64,000 nucleotides of DNA from Jaminaea rosea (lineage: Eukaryota > Basidiomycota > Exobasidiomycetes > Microstromatales), in contig NW_020289978.1 in assembly GCF_003144245.1 (NCBI RefSeq), forward strand, positions 1,052,371 through 1,116,370. Reading direction: 5' to 3'. The notes beneath the pieces are model-generated. The model did no database searches. It was not told where the DNA came from and was given only the letters and a program-made list of their open reading frames with translations. The stretch's first letter is position 1; every line of letters starts with the position of its first letter. The translations under genes and the position numbers were made by a program. Positions 32,829 through 44,409 of the stretch are shown piece by piece.

Positions 32829-33283
32829 GGGTGGGAAAACCCGGGGCGAGAAGAGTGGGGAGGGGGGAAAGGAGGGATTGGTTGATCGTGGACGGGGAGC
32901 AATCGAGTTCAGGAGAGGAAAACGTTAAGCGTCAAGCGTGAAGCGTGAAACGCAGTAAAGGCGGCTCAGGGCTCAGCCTCAGGCCTCAGTCCGCCCTGAT
33001 TGAGGCTCAAAGTGGAGACTAGGGCGGAGAGCCGCGTTGGCTCGCGTTTGGCAACAGCAAAGGCAACGCCGAGCAGCAGGGCATCGATGAGCGAGGCAGA
33101 GGGAGCTCTCGATCAAGGAGGCTACGAACAGACGCACGCATAGCATATAGTCAGCTACGAGAAAGCCCCCACCTCTCCCACTCCTCGCTGCAAGTTAGCG
33201 GTGAAATAGATGCCATTGAGATTCTCCTCTCCTCCTTCGCCACTCCCCATCTCCCCTCGCTCCTCACCCCTTACACTCCCCAC
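32829..33283. promoter_or_regulatory. Promoter of the DDHD gene, 3' side of prohibitin
   Basis: It contains short tandem motifs (GCGT(C/G)AA repeats at 32927-32950, CTCAGG(G/C) repeats at 32965-32990). No gene recognised. Confidence 0.5.
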
Positions 33284-34216
33284 CTACTGTCCCCCCTGAC
33301 CCTGCATGTTTAGCAATACACTCGACCCCCCATGCGGAAGGTACGTGACGTTCCTACTCTGAGCAAGCTCCTGTGCCACACTCCTAGCCGTCTCGATCCT
33401 CCTCAACGTCAACAACCCATCCCCTGCACTACTCAATGCCTTACTAATAAGCGCAGCAGCCTCCGCCTCTCCCTCAGCCCTAACCACTGCAGCTTGACGT
33501 TCCTGTTCTGCTTGTTCTACAACAAATCGAGCCCTCTCCGCCTCCTGTTGAGCAATCTGTTTACGCTCTACGGCGCGGGTGAACTCGCTGCCAAAGGTGA
33601 GGTGGGTCAAAGCCAGGTCCTCCAAAAGGATACCGAACTCGCTGGCTCGAGCTACGAGTTGAGTACGAATTTGAGATGAGGCCACTTCGCGTGAAGTGAT
33701 GAGTTCAGAGGCGTCGAATTGAGCTACGACGGATTTGAGGACCTCGTTGGCGATACTGGGGAGAATACCTGGTGTGGGCGACGCGGAGGAGGAGGGGGAA
33801 AGGATAGGTGTCAGGTACGCTCAAGACTACATTGCTGAGCAACCTTGCCCTCTCGTGTTCGCTAACTCACGCTCATCATAATCCAACCCATAGTTGCTAT
33901 AGATCCTAGGCAAAGCCTTCACATCCGGCCTACTCAACACCCTCAACGTGAGGCTGACCTGTTGCAAATCCTTACTTCCCGTCTGCGTAGTGATCGTCCT
34001 AGGCCTAACTCGAATATCCATAGGGATGGCTCTCTGAATCCCCGGCATGAGCAAGTGAGTCCCCTCTCCCACAACCGTATCGCGTACTCCGGAGAAACGG
34101 TCGAATATGACGACTCGTTTACCACCATCGACGTCGTAGATGGCGGGTTGGAGGGCTACGAAGCCTACACCGAGGGGGACGGCTAGGCGGTTCAGGAGGG
34201 AGGGGAGGGCGGACAT
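33284..34216 (-). CDS. PHB1: Prohibitin 1, inner mitochondrial membrane scaffold
   Basis: Exons 34216-33871 and 33768-33284 (102-nt intron) encode 276 residues, the normal length. Prohibitin 1 forms a ring with prohibitin 2 in the mitochondrial inner membrane, stabilising respiratory subunits and restraining the m-AAA protease. A hydrophobic N-terminus (about 10-28) is followed by the SPFH/PHB domain with [20 protein letters not shown], the [20 protein letters not shown] junction formed at the splice site, and a Gln/Glu/Arg/Ala-rich coiled coil. I chose the ATG of MSALPSLL at 34216; an upstream in-frame extension to 34411 lacks conservation. Confidence 0.95.
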
Positions 34217-34514
34217 GATGGTTGCGAAGTGGGGGAGATGAGGTGAGATGAGATGAGATGAGATGAGAGCCGAGGCGAGTGAACATCGCTCAGCCTGTCT
34301 CGTTCGCTGACCGAAGCGCCGCCTGTCCGCCTGGAGCCACGTGGCGAGCCGGCAGCCAGAGGCGGGCGAGGCAGCGTGCTCGCTCGTACTCACTGCTTCG
34401 CTCAGATGCACTCAGTCAAGCCCTCATGCTTATCATGCGCAGGCATTCGTTCTCACAAATCTGTATCACATTGTCACGCTCGCTACCGCCCCCCATTTTA
34501 CACCTCACATCCAC
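34217..34514. promoter_or_regulatory. Promoter of prohibitin 1
   Basis: It includes a (GAGAT)n run near 34238-34266 just upstream of the start. No gene. Confidence 0.5.
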
Positions 34515-36789
34515 CTACTGAGCCGCGGCAGCCGCAGCCGTCGGTGCAGTCCTCGCGCCAGCTGCTCCCCACGCAGGCTTCCCCGTGCCCGTCGTACCAT
34601 TGACCGCGGTCGCTGCTGCTGCTCCTCCAGTCTTGCCTTGCTGCTGCTCAGTCTTGCCCGGCTCGCCCGCCTGCACAGGAGCAGCGATAGGCAGTGCCTT
34701 CCCCTGGATACTCCCCAGCACATCCGCCATCCTAACGCTGTTCCTCCTAAACCACTCAGCATAACGTCTCCCAACCCTACTCTCACGAATATGCACCATG
34801 CTCCCCTCAATGGCAAAGTCCAAATCGCTCGTGTTGACCACCTCCACCCCGGGACCATCGAGGAGGCTACCCTCCCCACTAGCCCAAACAGGGGAGCGCG
34901 TACTGCTCTTGAGCAGCATGAGCGTCTCGGTAAGTTCCTCTTCGTCCACCCCAAGGAACGAAGCGAGCCTATCCGTACCCAATGTGGTGAAGAGGCGCAA
35001 AAAGGAGCGAATGTGAGCATTACTCAGCTGAGCACGCGCAGAGGAGAGGAAGAGGCGCAGCTGATGTTGCGCAGGGTCGCCCATGCTGGGCTGGCGCACG
35101 TAGGCCTCGAGCTGCTCGGCGTCGTGGTAAGGGGGCGAGTTGGAGGTGATGAACTTTGGGCAGGCATAGAGGAAGAGCTCCTCGAAGGCAGAGAGGGCTT
35201 CCGTGCCGCTGGCTTGGTCCGAGGCGGAGGCGGAGGAGGACGATGAGCCAGAGCCAGAGATGGCCCCACCGGCACCCCGCGACATGCGAGCGTACTGCTC
35301 GCCGTACTTGTCTCGCATCGTGTTCTGAATGTTCTCGTCCAGGCGCGTGGGGCAGAGAGCGCACGCGATGGCCAGGAGGGCGTACATGCGGTCGACGGTC
35401 TTGTTGATCTGGTCGTACTGGTAGGAGCGAGTGTGGTACTGTCGAAGCCGCATGGTGAAGACGAGGATGTGCGTGAAGCTCTTGATGGCGTCGGCGTAGC
35501 GGCCTAGCATTAGGTAGGCGAAGCCCACGTAGTAGTAGGCCGTTACGTGGCAGGCAGTCACGCGGTTGATGAGGCCGAGCGACGACGACGAGGAAGACGA
35601 CTTTTTGCCTAGGTCGAGGTGGTCGAGCATTTGGAGCGCGAGGGTGTAGTCGCCGAGGAGGACGTGCACACGGAGCAGGCCGATGATGGAGAAGTAGCCC
35701 TGCGCGAGCGAGTGAGGAGAGGCGGGGAGCGTTGGTCAGTCTGTGGATCAGAGAGGGAGAGACAGGCCTCAGTCCTGCTTGCTGGCTGCGCGCACTCACC
35801 AGCATCTTGTAAAGAGGCTTTGACCCAAACTCTCCCGCGACCTCATCCGGATCTCTCCCCTCCTGCATCGCGACGAGCTGCTCGGTGATCCTCGACTTCT
35901 GAATGAGCGAGTACAGCACGTTCAAGACGGAGTAGGAGCTCCAAACACCGCCGTCCTGGAGCAATTGCAGCTCATCCTCCGTCTTGCTCCCTGCGCGGTT
36001 GCGCCACTGCGAGTAGGACTGGAACTGGTAGATGAACTCGTCGACGATATCCCACAGCCACTGCGGGGGCAGCTCCAAGGCGACTGGACCGTCCGAGTTG
36101 AGTACGTGGTTGAAGAAATCACAGTACGAGTCGTACGAGGAGAAGCGATCTTCGCCGTCTGGGGAGAGGCGCGAGTACACGTGACGGAACCAGAGCTCGC
36201 GGTAGAGCATGAGGAATTTGGAGTCGTTATTTACGAGGGGTGCCTGGCGTGGAGCGAAAGACGCAAAGGGTAGGGGAAAGTCGTTGTCATCAGCAGACTG
36301 CGTACTAGCATATACTCTGCCTTCTCGCCGGGCACGCCCCGCGCACAGGCTACTCACGATAACCTCAGCCTCGGGCCACTCGCTCCTCTGATAGAACTTC
36401 TCCGTCAACCTATTCCAGCTCCCCTCATAGGCACTGCTGATCTCCCCAAGATTGTTCCCTTGAACAGCCTGCCAGAAGAGGACGATGTACTTCCTCACCT
36501 GCTCAGGCACGGCAGCCAGCGCGGCTGCGGCCTGCTGCTGTTGCTGTTGCTGCTGCGCCTCGTGCAGCTGAGCCTCGTCCGCCGTCGTGCTAGTCGTAGT
36601 AGTAGCGGTGTTGGTGGCGGCGGCGGTGGGAAAGTCAGGAATCAAGTCGTCCTCCTCGCCAAAGTCGGAGAGGGAGTCGGAGCCTACTCCTTGACCTGAG
36701 TAGTATTGGCGAGACGTGTCGCCTGCTTCACCGCCGTACGGCTGATGAGCGCCGCTGCGCTGCTGCAGCTGCGGGTTGGTCGATGCCAT
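34515..36789 (-). CDS. EIF3L: Translation initiation factor eIF3 subunit L
   Basis: Exons 36789-36358, 36243-35800 and 35699-34515 (introns 114 and 100 nt) encode 686 residues. Subunit L is part of the PCI octamer of eIF3, which binds the 40S ribosomal subunit. Conserved stretches are YIVLFWQAVQGNN, LYRELWFRHVYS, GYFSIIGLLRVHVLLGDY (across the second splice), VTAYYYVGFAYLMLGRYADA, LLAIACALCPTRLDE, KYGEQYARM and ELFLYACPKF. The C-terminal PCI part ends in VGRRYAEWFRRN. The N-terminal ~90 residues contain a Gln run, and the C-terminal ~60 residues are Ala/Gly/Thr-rich; both are lineage-specific low complexity. Confidence 0.95.
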
Positions 36790-37092
36790 GGTGGGATGGG
36801 ATGAAATGTCGAGAGGGAGGGAAGGCAATGATTGCGGTTGCTGCGAGCAGCGAGCAGCTCGAACAACGACGGGCGGCCTCGTCGTCTTCTCGCTCCCGCT
36901 CTCCGCGCAAGACCACGTGGCAGCACTTCTTCTCGCGCGCGCGGCGGGCAGGCGGGGAGGCCGAGCCACGCACGCACACGAAGGGCCAGGGAGAGGGAGA
37001 GCGTCACGGTGGAGCTTGCGAATCGTAGCTGGTCCCAGCAATTGAAACGAGGATGGTGATGCTGAAATGTGTATTGTAAAACAAGTGTACGT

Positions 37093-37130
<38 letters not shown>

Positions 37131-37312
37131 TGCGAGAATGTACGACGAGGAGAATATAAGACATATGAAGTGTGCGTGCAAGAGGCGAATGCGAAAAGTC
37201 TACCGTCACTACTACTACTACTACTACCACGTCTCACCATCAATCTAACCGGGTATCTAAAAAATCAAACCACGCCCCACCCCCTTTCTCACCCCTCCTC
37301 CTCCCGCGCGGC
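36790..37312. promoter_or_regulatory. Promoter of eIF3L with two microsatellites
   Basis: A 7-nt GAGATGC-type repeat (about five copies) lies at 37093-37130, and an (ACT)n run at 37207-37228. No gene seen. Confidence 0.6.
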
Positions 37313-39242
37313 TCACCCATACCTCGCAAGGGCGATCTGCAACCTCTGTCCCCCCATGCCGCACTGCGGTAGAGCCACCCTAGGTGGCAAAGGCGCGGCG
37401 GGGGAGAAGACTTGATGTTGATCCTCAAAGTCTGCCCTGGTGGGGAAGACGGGAAAGTACGCACACACGTTGACGTGTCCTCCGCCTGGGGTGCGCACGC
37501 CGGATTCACCAACGCCGCCGTAATGCGGGGAAGCGTAGTGGTGGTGGCGCTGGTGGTGGTGGTGGAGGCGGGAAGCAGCGTTGTCCCCCTCCTCATCCTC
37601 CTCCTCATCGCTGGACTCGTCCCCATCCATACTGCGATGCGAAGCCTGACGCCTATAGCGCCTCGGCGGGGGTGGGGCGAGTTTGAACCCCCTCATCACC
37701 TGCGGAACAGCGTCCGCCGAATTGCTCCTCGCGGCAGCCGCCATCTTACGGCGTTCACGACGATAGTCCTCGTACAGCCGCTGTAGGGAGAGCTGATAGT
37801 CCTCGTCCTCCGTACTGCGATTCGCTGCAGGGTCAGAACAGCGACGCGGCCCATACGGCTGCTGCTGCTGCGCGGCATAGTTGTCGTCTGCGTACGAGGC
37901 TGTCATCGCCGCCTCGCGTCTTGCCTGCTTGACCAGGGCGCGTGCCTTTGCTTGGTCAACTATATTGCTGCAACGCGCGCACACACGCTCGCGGACGACG
38001 TAGCGCCCGTCGGCTAGGATGGTCATGCGGGAGGAGACGGCGTCGGTGGTAGTGGAGGACGAGGACGACGACGAGGAGAAGCGCGAGGAAGGGCCAGCCA
38101 TGGCTGCCGCGAGGGCTGCGGCTACGTTTTGCTTGCGGGGCAGGGAGAGGGAAACCGAGGGGGGACGATCCATGTCGTCCATGCTGTGGTGCAGTGAGGC
38201 AGAGGGGAACGCTCCGTCGTGGCTGCTCATCTCTGGGCTTGTGGTGCCGGTTCGAGCAACCCCGTGGTGACGGAGGGACTCGGCGAGGTTGCTGCTCCCG
38301 GACAGGTTGGATGAGCCCGCCGATCCTGCCGAGTCGATGGAGCCTACAGCGCTGCTCGCGGGGGCGGGGCCGGTGCGGCCGACATTGTTGCTGGCCTTGG
38401 CCGCCTCGCTTGCGAGGTACTGGGAGAGGCAGGCGGAGGCTGAGCGCACGACTGGCGTGGGTGCAAGGGTAGGCTCTTGCACAGCTGCCGCCGTGGCGTA
38501 GTCTGGCTCCTCGCCGGCCTGAGGAGGCGTTGGCGCCGGCGCATCCTCACTATCGAGGATCAACGTCGCGAACTCCTTGCTGTGTTCGTTACAGAAACAG
38601 TTTCCACACCTCCAGCAGTGATTGCGCCTATTGATCTTGATGCTGCCCCACAACGCCGAGGTCGTCCCGCCGCCGCTGCTCTCACTACTCTTTGCCGTCG
38701 AGGCTCCCGATGGCAGACGATACCCGGCGAGGAAAGCACCAAACTCCTTTTGGCACGACCCACTCCCCAAGAAGAGGTGGTCGCACGACGTCGAATCGCT
38801 CTCCGGTTTCCAGAGGGAGCGGGGCATCGTCGTAGCGACTCGCCGCCAGCGAGAGGCAGAGCCGCGCGTCATGGAGCGGACATCCTCCATGAGCTTCGAG
38901 AGCTCGTCGACGTTGTCCACCGACGTGGTGCGGGAGCGCTGCCCGTGGCCGTGGCCGTGCCAGGAGGGCGTGGCGCCCGAAGAGGAGGCGGCGGAGGAGC
39001 GTGATGGACCGGCTGGGCGGGGAGAGAAGTAGTCGCTTGCTTCTGCGTCGAAGCGTTGCGCGGGGGAGGAGGGACGAAGATACCCCATTAAGGCTCGCGA
39101 GGCTGTTTGCGGTTGAGGCTTGGAGAATTCAGCCACTACGAGGGTGTGTGAGCGTGATGCGGGTGGTTAGTAAGACGAGGCGAGGTACGCACAGCATGCT
39201 CTACTCACTAACTCCATGGCAGGGCATGGCAAAGTCGGTCAT
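37313..39242 (-). CDS. FYVE-type zinc finger protein with interrupted finger
   Basis: Exon 1 is only 34 nt (39242-39209, MTDFAMPCHGV, in a GCCGCCATGA start context); exon 2 is 39135-37313; the intron is 73 nt. The protein has 618 residues. FYVE fingers bind phosphatidylinositol 3-phosphate on endosomes or vacuoles. Recognisable parts are WKPESDSTSC near residue 120, RRNHCWRCGNCFCNEHS near 180-196 (the basic RR-HC-CG signature) and RERVCARCSN near 395. About 190 Ser/Ala/Gly-rich residues separate the last cysteine pair, and the first pair is spaced wider than the usual C-x2-C. The C-terminal third has an acidic run and His-rich patches. It could alternatively use only the first half as an FYVE-like fold. 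Confidence 0.8.
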
Positions 39243-41853
39243 GGCGGCGGTGGTGGTGAAGAGGACAGAAAGTCTACGGCGGTGTACGCAGGGTAGCGGG
39301 TCGAGGCCACTTTGGCTCCGGTCGAAGATGTGCGAGGACCCGTCCACCGGGATCGAATTGCGGGCGCGGGTGCGGGTGCGGGCGCTACGCGGTGGTTGAT
39401 TGAAAGCGGGTGCAGAGAAAAGATCTCCGATATTTGAGTGAGATCGATGGCTGACCGTTGGTTCCGTGCAACGTCTAGGCAGATGCCATTGAACGAAAGC
39501 GTGGAGATGGTGATGGTGGAGAAGAGAGAGAGATGAGGACGAACCTTGCCACGACCTTGACTTGGGGTTGCTCAGCAATAACAGCCTTCAGGCCTATGAA
39601 GCATCGTCGCGCATCGTCCAGCGTAGCCTTATTTCAAAGGGCACCTCTGCGTGAGCCGCCAGAGACAGAGTAGCCGGAGGATTGTCCTCGGGAAAGCCGG
39701 GCGCTGTTCCAAAGGGCAGGGCGGTCGGCGCGGCGACGACGACAATAATGACAGGGCCGAGGCGGAGTGTCTGGACTGCACTCTCACGCACGCAGCTCGC
39801 GCACGCATAGAGCTCACTACTCGTTCAGGCACCTGCCTGAGGCCTGCCCACAGCCGGCGCCCTACCGCGCCACCGGCAATATTAGCATGCGTGTGCTTGT
39901 GCGTGTGCGTGTGCGTCTGCAGACACCGAGCAGCACCAGGAGCCATGACAGGCCGACTGACGGCGGACAACCGCGAGACGCAAAAAGACTGACCGAGATG
40001 GACAAGGACAGGACAGGACATGTTCCGGTCATGGATTGCTCAATGAAGCTTCACTTGCACGCACGGCGCTCTCTCTCGTGCGCACCAGTGGCTGGAACCT
40101 CTTGTGCTTGCAGCAAGTTCGAGCATCGAGCACCATGCCCACGCACACGCAGCTTGGATGCTCATGCCAAGCTGGCCAGCCGCTGTCAGCACCAGGCAAG
40201 CACCTCCAATAGCGACGGCGTTGACTGCGTTGCATTGCATCCCTCGTGGTGCCTTGAACAGATTCTTGCTGCCTTCCCTGCCTCGACGCTCGACGCTCGA
40301 CACTCGACGCTTTCGACGCCGCAACGGCTCATCCCACTCACTCACTCTCACTCTCGCATCCGCGTCTAGCTCAAGGCCTCGCCTGGAGCAAGTGGCTGAA
40401 CGGACGGACAGACAGCCTCAACATCATTCAAGTCGTTCATCCAAGCGAGGCCTCGTCCCACATCGATCCATCGTCATTTGGGCTCCAGCCCTATGAGGAC
40501 GGCAATCTGACAGGCCGGTCGGGTGGTGCGACTTCCAAGAAAAGAAAAAGGTCACAGCACTCTATCAGGACCACCCGGCTTGACGTCAAGACAAGCTTGT
40601 CGTGTCGCCAATCGCGACCGGTTCGTACGCATCGCGAGGTCAATTCATGGAGACTTAAGCTCCATTGCTCTCGCTAGGCTAATGTGCCTTTGGTGTCCGA
40701 TTTGCCTCGTCTTCCCCACCATCGAGCAATGGCCGGCGGTGGCTCTGATTTGCTCTGCCTTGCTTTGCTTTGCCGCACTCTCTCTCTCCTGCTGAGGATC
40801 GACGGCCGGCAGCCGATAGGTAGGTGGATGGATGGATGAGTGGATGGGTGGGGTAGTCGTACCGTACCATTCTTGCTACGAGGCGCGAGTGAGGCGTGAG
40901 TGATTGATTGACAGCCCCGACCCTCCCTCCGCCCGCCCGCCTGTCAACCTGGCGTGGGAGAGCGCGAGTCCGACTCGCTGATCTCGCCGCGCCGCATATT
41001 GGCCCCGCCACGCCACGCGGGCTTCACGCTGAGAAGGGCCGCGGGCCGCCTTTACCATCACGTCTCGAGTGTGATGACCCGCGGCTCCCTTCTTTAACGA
41101 CTTCTGCTTCTATGCACACACGAGAGGCGGTACCTGCCTGCCCCGCCGGCCGCCCTGCGTGCGATCGTTCGCACGGCATGGCATGGAAAAGGCTCGCCGG
41201 ACGTGGCGTTCGCCCGCTGCGATAGGTAGGCTCACCGCCGCAAGGCTTGCAGCCCATCCATCGCTTTGATCCCTTCTCACCGCTCAGCCGCTGCGTGGCT
41301 GCGGGCCTTTTCTACGACGACGACGAAGAATTGTAATCATTTGTCCGGATCAACAGGATGCGAGAGGGTGATCGGTCGTCGAGCTTCGATAGGGGCGCTA
41401 GACGGTACCGCACGGTCGTCTACGACATGGCACGGTACGGCCCAGCCCAGCCCAGCCCAGCCTAGGCTGCCTCGCCCGGCCCGGCCAGCGTATCTTGCGA
41501 GCCTTGGAGAGAGTGGCGAGGAGGGCCAAGAGATGGCGAATGACCTACGAGTAACATCGAAGCGAGCAGAGATCCGACCATGCTATGTACCTGTTTAGCT
41601 GGCCTCACAATACATGACCCGAATCTCGCCTCGCCTCGCCTGACATGTGCGATCGGCCACGGCCACGCCAGATCGCATCGCAGTGGATATCAAGGAAGAT
41701 GTCATATCGAAAAGCAAAGCTCGTAAGGGCTCGGGCTCGTAGTCGGGCTCGTACTCGTAGGCTCGGGCTCGAACGTAACGAAACGAAAAGTAAGGGTGAA
41801 TGTAGTCGTCGCCTCCCCTCCTTCCTCCTCCTTGCCGGATCGCCCACGCGCCA
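39243..41853. other. Largest gene-free stretch, 2.6 kb
   Basis: Upstream of the FYVE gene and downstream of VAC8. It holds a GTGTGC-rich run at about 39889-39921, CTCGACG tandem motifs at about 40282-40320, GGAT repeats at about 40828-40850, a (CCCAG)n run at about 41440-41460 and GGCTCG repeats at 41720-41770. Open frames up to 200 codons on the plus strand have His/Ser/Arg-rich shadow composition. No gene recognised; a non-coding transcript or long regulatory region is possible. Confidence 0.5.
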
Positions 41854-43761
41854 TCAAGCCTCCAACAACTCACTAATCCTCTTGGCGAGACTCTCAATCT
41901 CCCCCTCTGCGTCCCCTCCCTCAGAACCCTCTCCCTCCCCTTCCCCGACACCACTCGTCTCACTCCTCCCCTCACCTCCATCCGCTCCACCACTCGCGGC
42001 GCCCCCTTGCTCGCCCAACTGCCTAATAAGCGGGAGGAGCTGCTCACTAGCCCTGATATGACCCTCGAGCGTAGCGTCCCCACTCTCCAGCAGCTGTACG
42101 ACGGTCCACACTGCGATGTGCTGGAAAGTCGTATCCCCACTCTCCAAGAAACGCCTCAAGTACCCCTCCAACCCACCCTCCGGTTGAGCCCAAACCTCAT
42201 TGAAAGCCGTATAGTCCTCACTCTTACTGCTCAGATTCCCCAAAGCGGCCGCCGAATTGCCCTGCACCTCCACGGAGGGAGAGGCAGTTAGGGGGATCAA
42301 GACGTGGCAGATTCCCATTTCGAGGAGTTGAGGTTTTAGGTCATCGCTGAGGGCGAGGACGGCGAGACAGGCCGTCATTTCTGATTGGACGGAGAGGGGG
42401 ACGGAGAGGACGAGATCCTTTATGCGTTCTACTGCTCCGGCTTCGACTATTGCCGTCTTGTTGCGTTCGGAGGAGGCGGCGAGGTTGCGAAGTGTCGAGA
42501 TGGAGTGGCATTGGATCCTGCGTGGGCGCGAGCGTGGGGGAGGGAGGGGGCGGGCGATAAGCGATCATCAAACAGAGGGGGATGGTAGAATCGCGAGGGC
42601 CCGACACTTACTCCTCGTTGTCCTCGTGTGAGAGTAGGTCGATCAGTGGGTGCAAGAAACCCGCATCGATGATCGGGCTCTCATTGAGTGGATGGATGCT
42701 CACATTCCTCACGCAAGCAGCCGCGCTCAGGATGAGAGGGAGGAAGGAGCTCCTAAGCAGGCGGAGCAAAGGGGGTAACCCATTGGATCGCACAATCTCG
42801 ATCTGATACTTCTCATCTGACGCGAGATTGCGCAAGGCGAGGGCGGCCTGGCATTGCACCTTCAAGCTGCTGCTCTCCATGAGCCCGATGAGGTTCTGCA
42901 CAAGTCGCGGTTCCCCCTGTGCGAGCTTGCGGCGATTTGCTGCGTCGACGGCAATGTTGCTTAGCGCTGTGGTACAGTAGTACTGAACGTCTGTGTCGCT
43001 CGATCCGAGGAGGCCGACGAGGACAGGGATGGCACCTGCATTCACGAGTTGTTGTCGATTCTCGTCGGAGTGCGTCATGTTGAGCAAGGCGCCAGTGGCG
43101 TTTCGTTGTACGCGCATGTCCTTTGATCGGGCGAGGCGGGTGAGAGGGACGAGTGCGCCCGACTTTGCAATCTTTGTCTTATTGTCGTCGTGTGTCGCCA
43201 AGTTGGTGATGCAGCCTACAGCGTTGCACTGCACCTCTACATTGGGGCTCAACATCTGTCGAATCAAGGGTTCCAAGCCGCCAAGCTTGACGATGAGCAG
43301 CTTGTTCTCCGAGTTGACGGCGAGGTTGCCCAGGGCGGCGCTGGCTGCGCGTTGTACTTCTACGTCGTGGGATTGAAGGAGGAACATGATGGGCTCCAAT
43401 GTGTCGCGACCTACCTCGCGAACCTCCTTTTCTGTGATCTCGGCGAAGGCGAGGGCAGCACTGCGTTGCAGGTCGACATTGTCGCTGAAGGAGAGGGTGG
43501 AGAGGGAGCGCAATGGGTCGCCCGTGAAGAAGTTGGTTTCGCTGCGATCTGTGCGTGTGCGAGTGAGTGGAGAGAGAGTGGTGAGGGGTGTGAGTCAAGC
43601 ATGCACTTGAGTATATGCTGCTGCTGCTGCTGCTGCTGGCGCCACGCACTCTCGAGGTATTGCAACAGGTCTGCGACAGCATCGCGCTCGTTGTCGAGCA
43701 AGAGTGGCTCGTAGGCCGTATTGCGCGATGTGCCGCAACAGCTACTACAGATGGCTCCCAT
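41854..43761 (-). CDS. VAC8: VAC8, armadillo-repeat vacuolar membrane protein
   Basis: Exons 43761-43650, 43548-42612 and 42517-41854 (introns 101 and 94 nt) encode 570 residues. VAC8 works in vacuole inheritance, nucleus-vacuole junctions and selective autophagy. The N-terminus [10 protein letters not shown] has Gly2 for myristoylation and Cys5, Cys8 and Cys9 for palmitoylation. About eleven armadillo repeats follow, with signature stretches [49 protein letters not shown] and [17 protein letters not shown]. The [20 protein letters not shown] block is rebuilt across the second splice. The C-terminal ~50 residues are acidic and Gly-rich. The first intron contains a (CAG)7 run on the coding strand. 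Confidence 0.95.
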
Positions 43762-44409
43762 TGCGTTACGCGATGATCGTGGCGCGCAGAGAGAGGGAGG
43801 TAGAGGAGGGAGTGGGAGTCTGCTGGCTCGCTATGCGATGCGATGGCGCTGCGCTAAGCCTCTTTACCGCGCCTGATCGCCTTTGGTTGATCGATGAGGG
43901 CGAGGGCGGTAAGTAGTGAGGTGGTGGTGGTGATAGTGATGACAAGGAGTCCGGATCTCGACCTCGACTCGGCGTGCGGGCGGAGTGAGGCGAGTTGAGT
44001 GTCGTCGTCGTCGTCGCTCGTCCGTCGCCTCGAGTGTCTCTGGCGTGTCCACAGGGGTTGCGACGTTGCCGTGCGAGCGGGCAGGCAGGCGGGCAGGCAG
44101 GCGGGCGGCACCGAGTGAGAGAGTCAGACTCAGAGGGGCCGCGAGGCGAGGTGCCAGCCAAGGAGGTGGCAGGCATCGACGACACTCGACGCTCGACGCT
44201 CAGACCGTGCATTCCAGCCGGGGCGGGCGGGCGGGCGGGCAGACCACGTGGACCTTCGAGTTAGAAAGTGTTGGTTGAGAGAGAGGGCGGGGCGCAGCGC
44301 AGCGGATGGAGGAGGCGGGTGAGCGAGTGGAAGCAGCGCAGCTTGAATTGCAATTCGTCATCATCATCACCACCACTACCATCACCACCACGCGCGCTCG
44401 CTCACTGCG
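43762..44409. promoter_or_regulatory. Divergent promoter between VAC8 and the PhoD-like gene
   Basis: Six hundred and fifty bases. Features are GGCAGGCG repeats near 44080-44105, a CTCGACG tandem motif at about 44181-44200 like that at 40282, and GGGC repeats near 44222-44240. A (CAT)/(CAC)-rich leader precedes the plus-strand ATG. No gene seen. Confidence 0.5.

Noticed and set aside
39767-40369. Plus-strand frame of 200 codons in the large gene desert
   Set aside because: His/Ser/Arg-rich shadow composition, built over simple repeats, no splice or family support.
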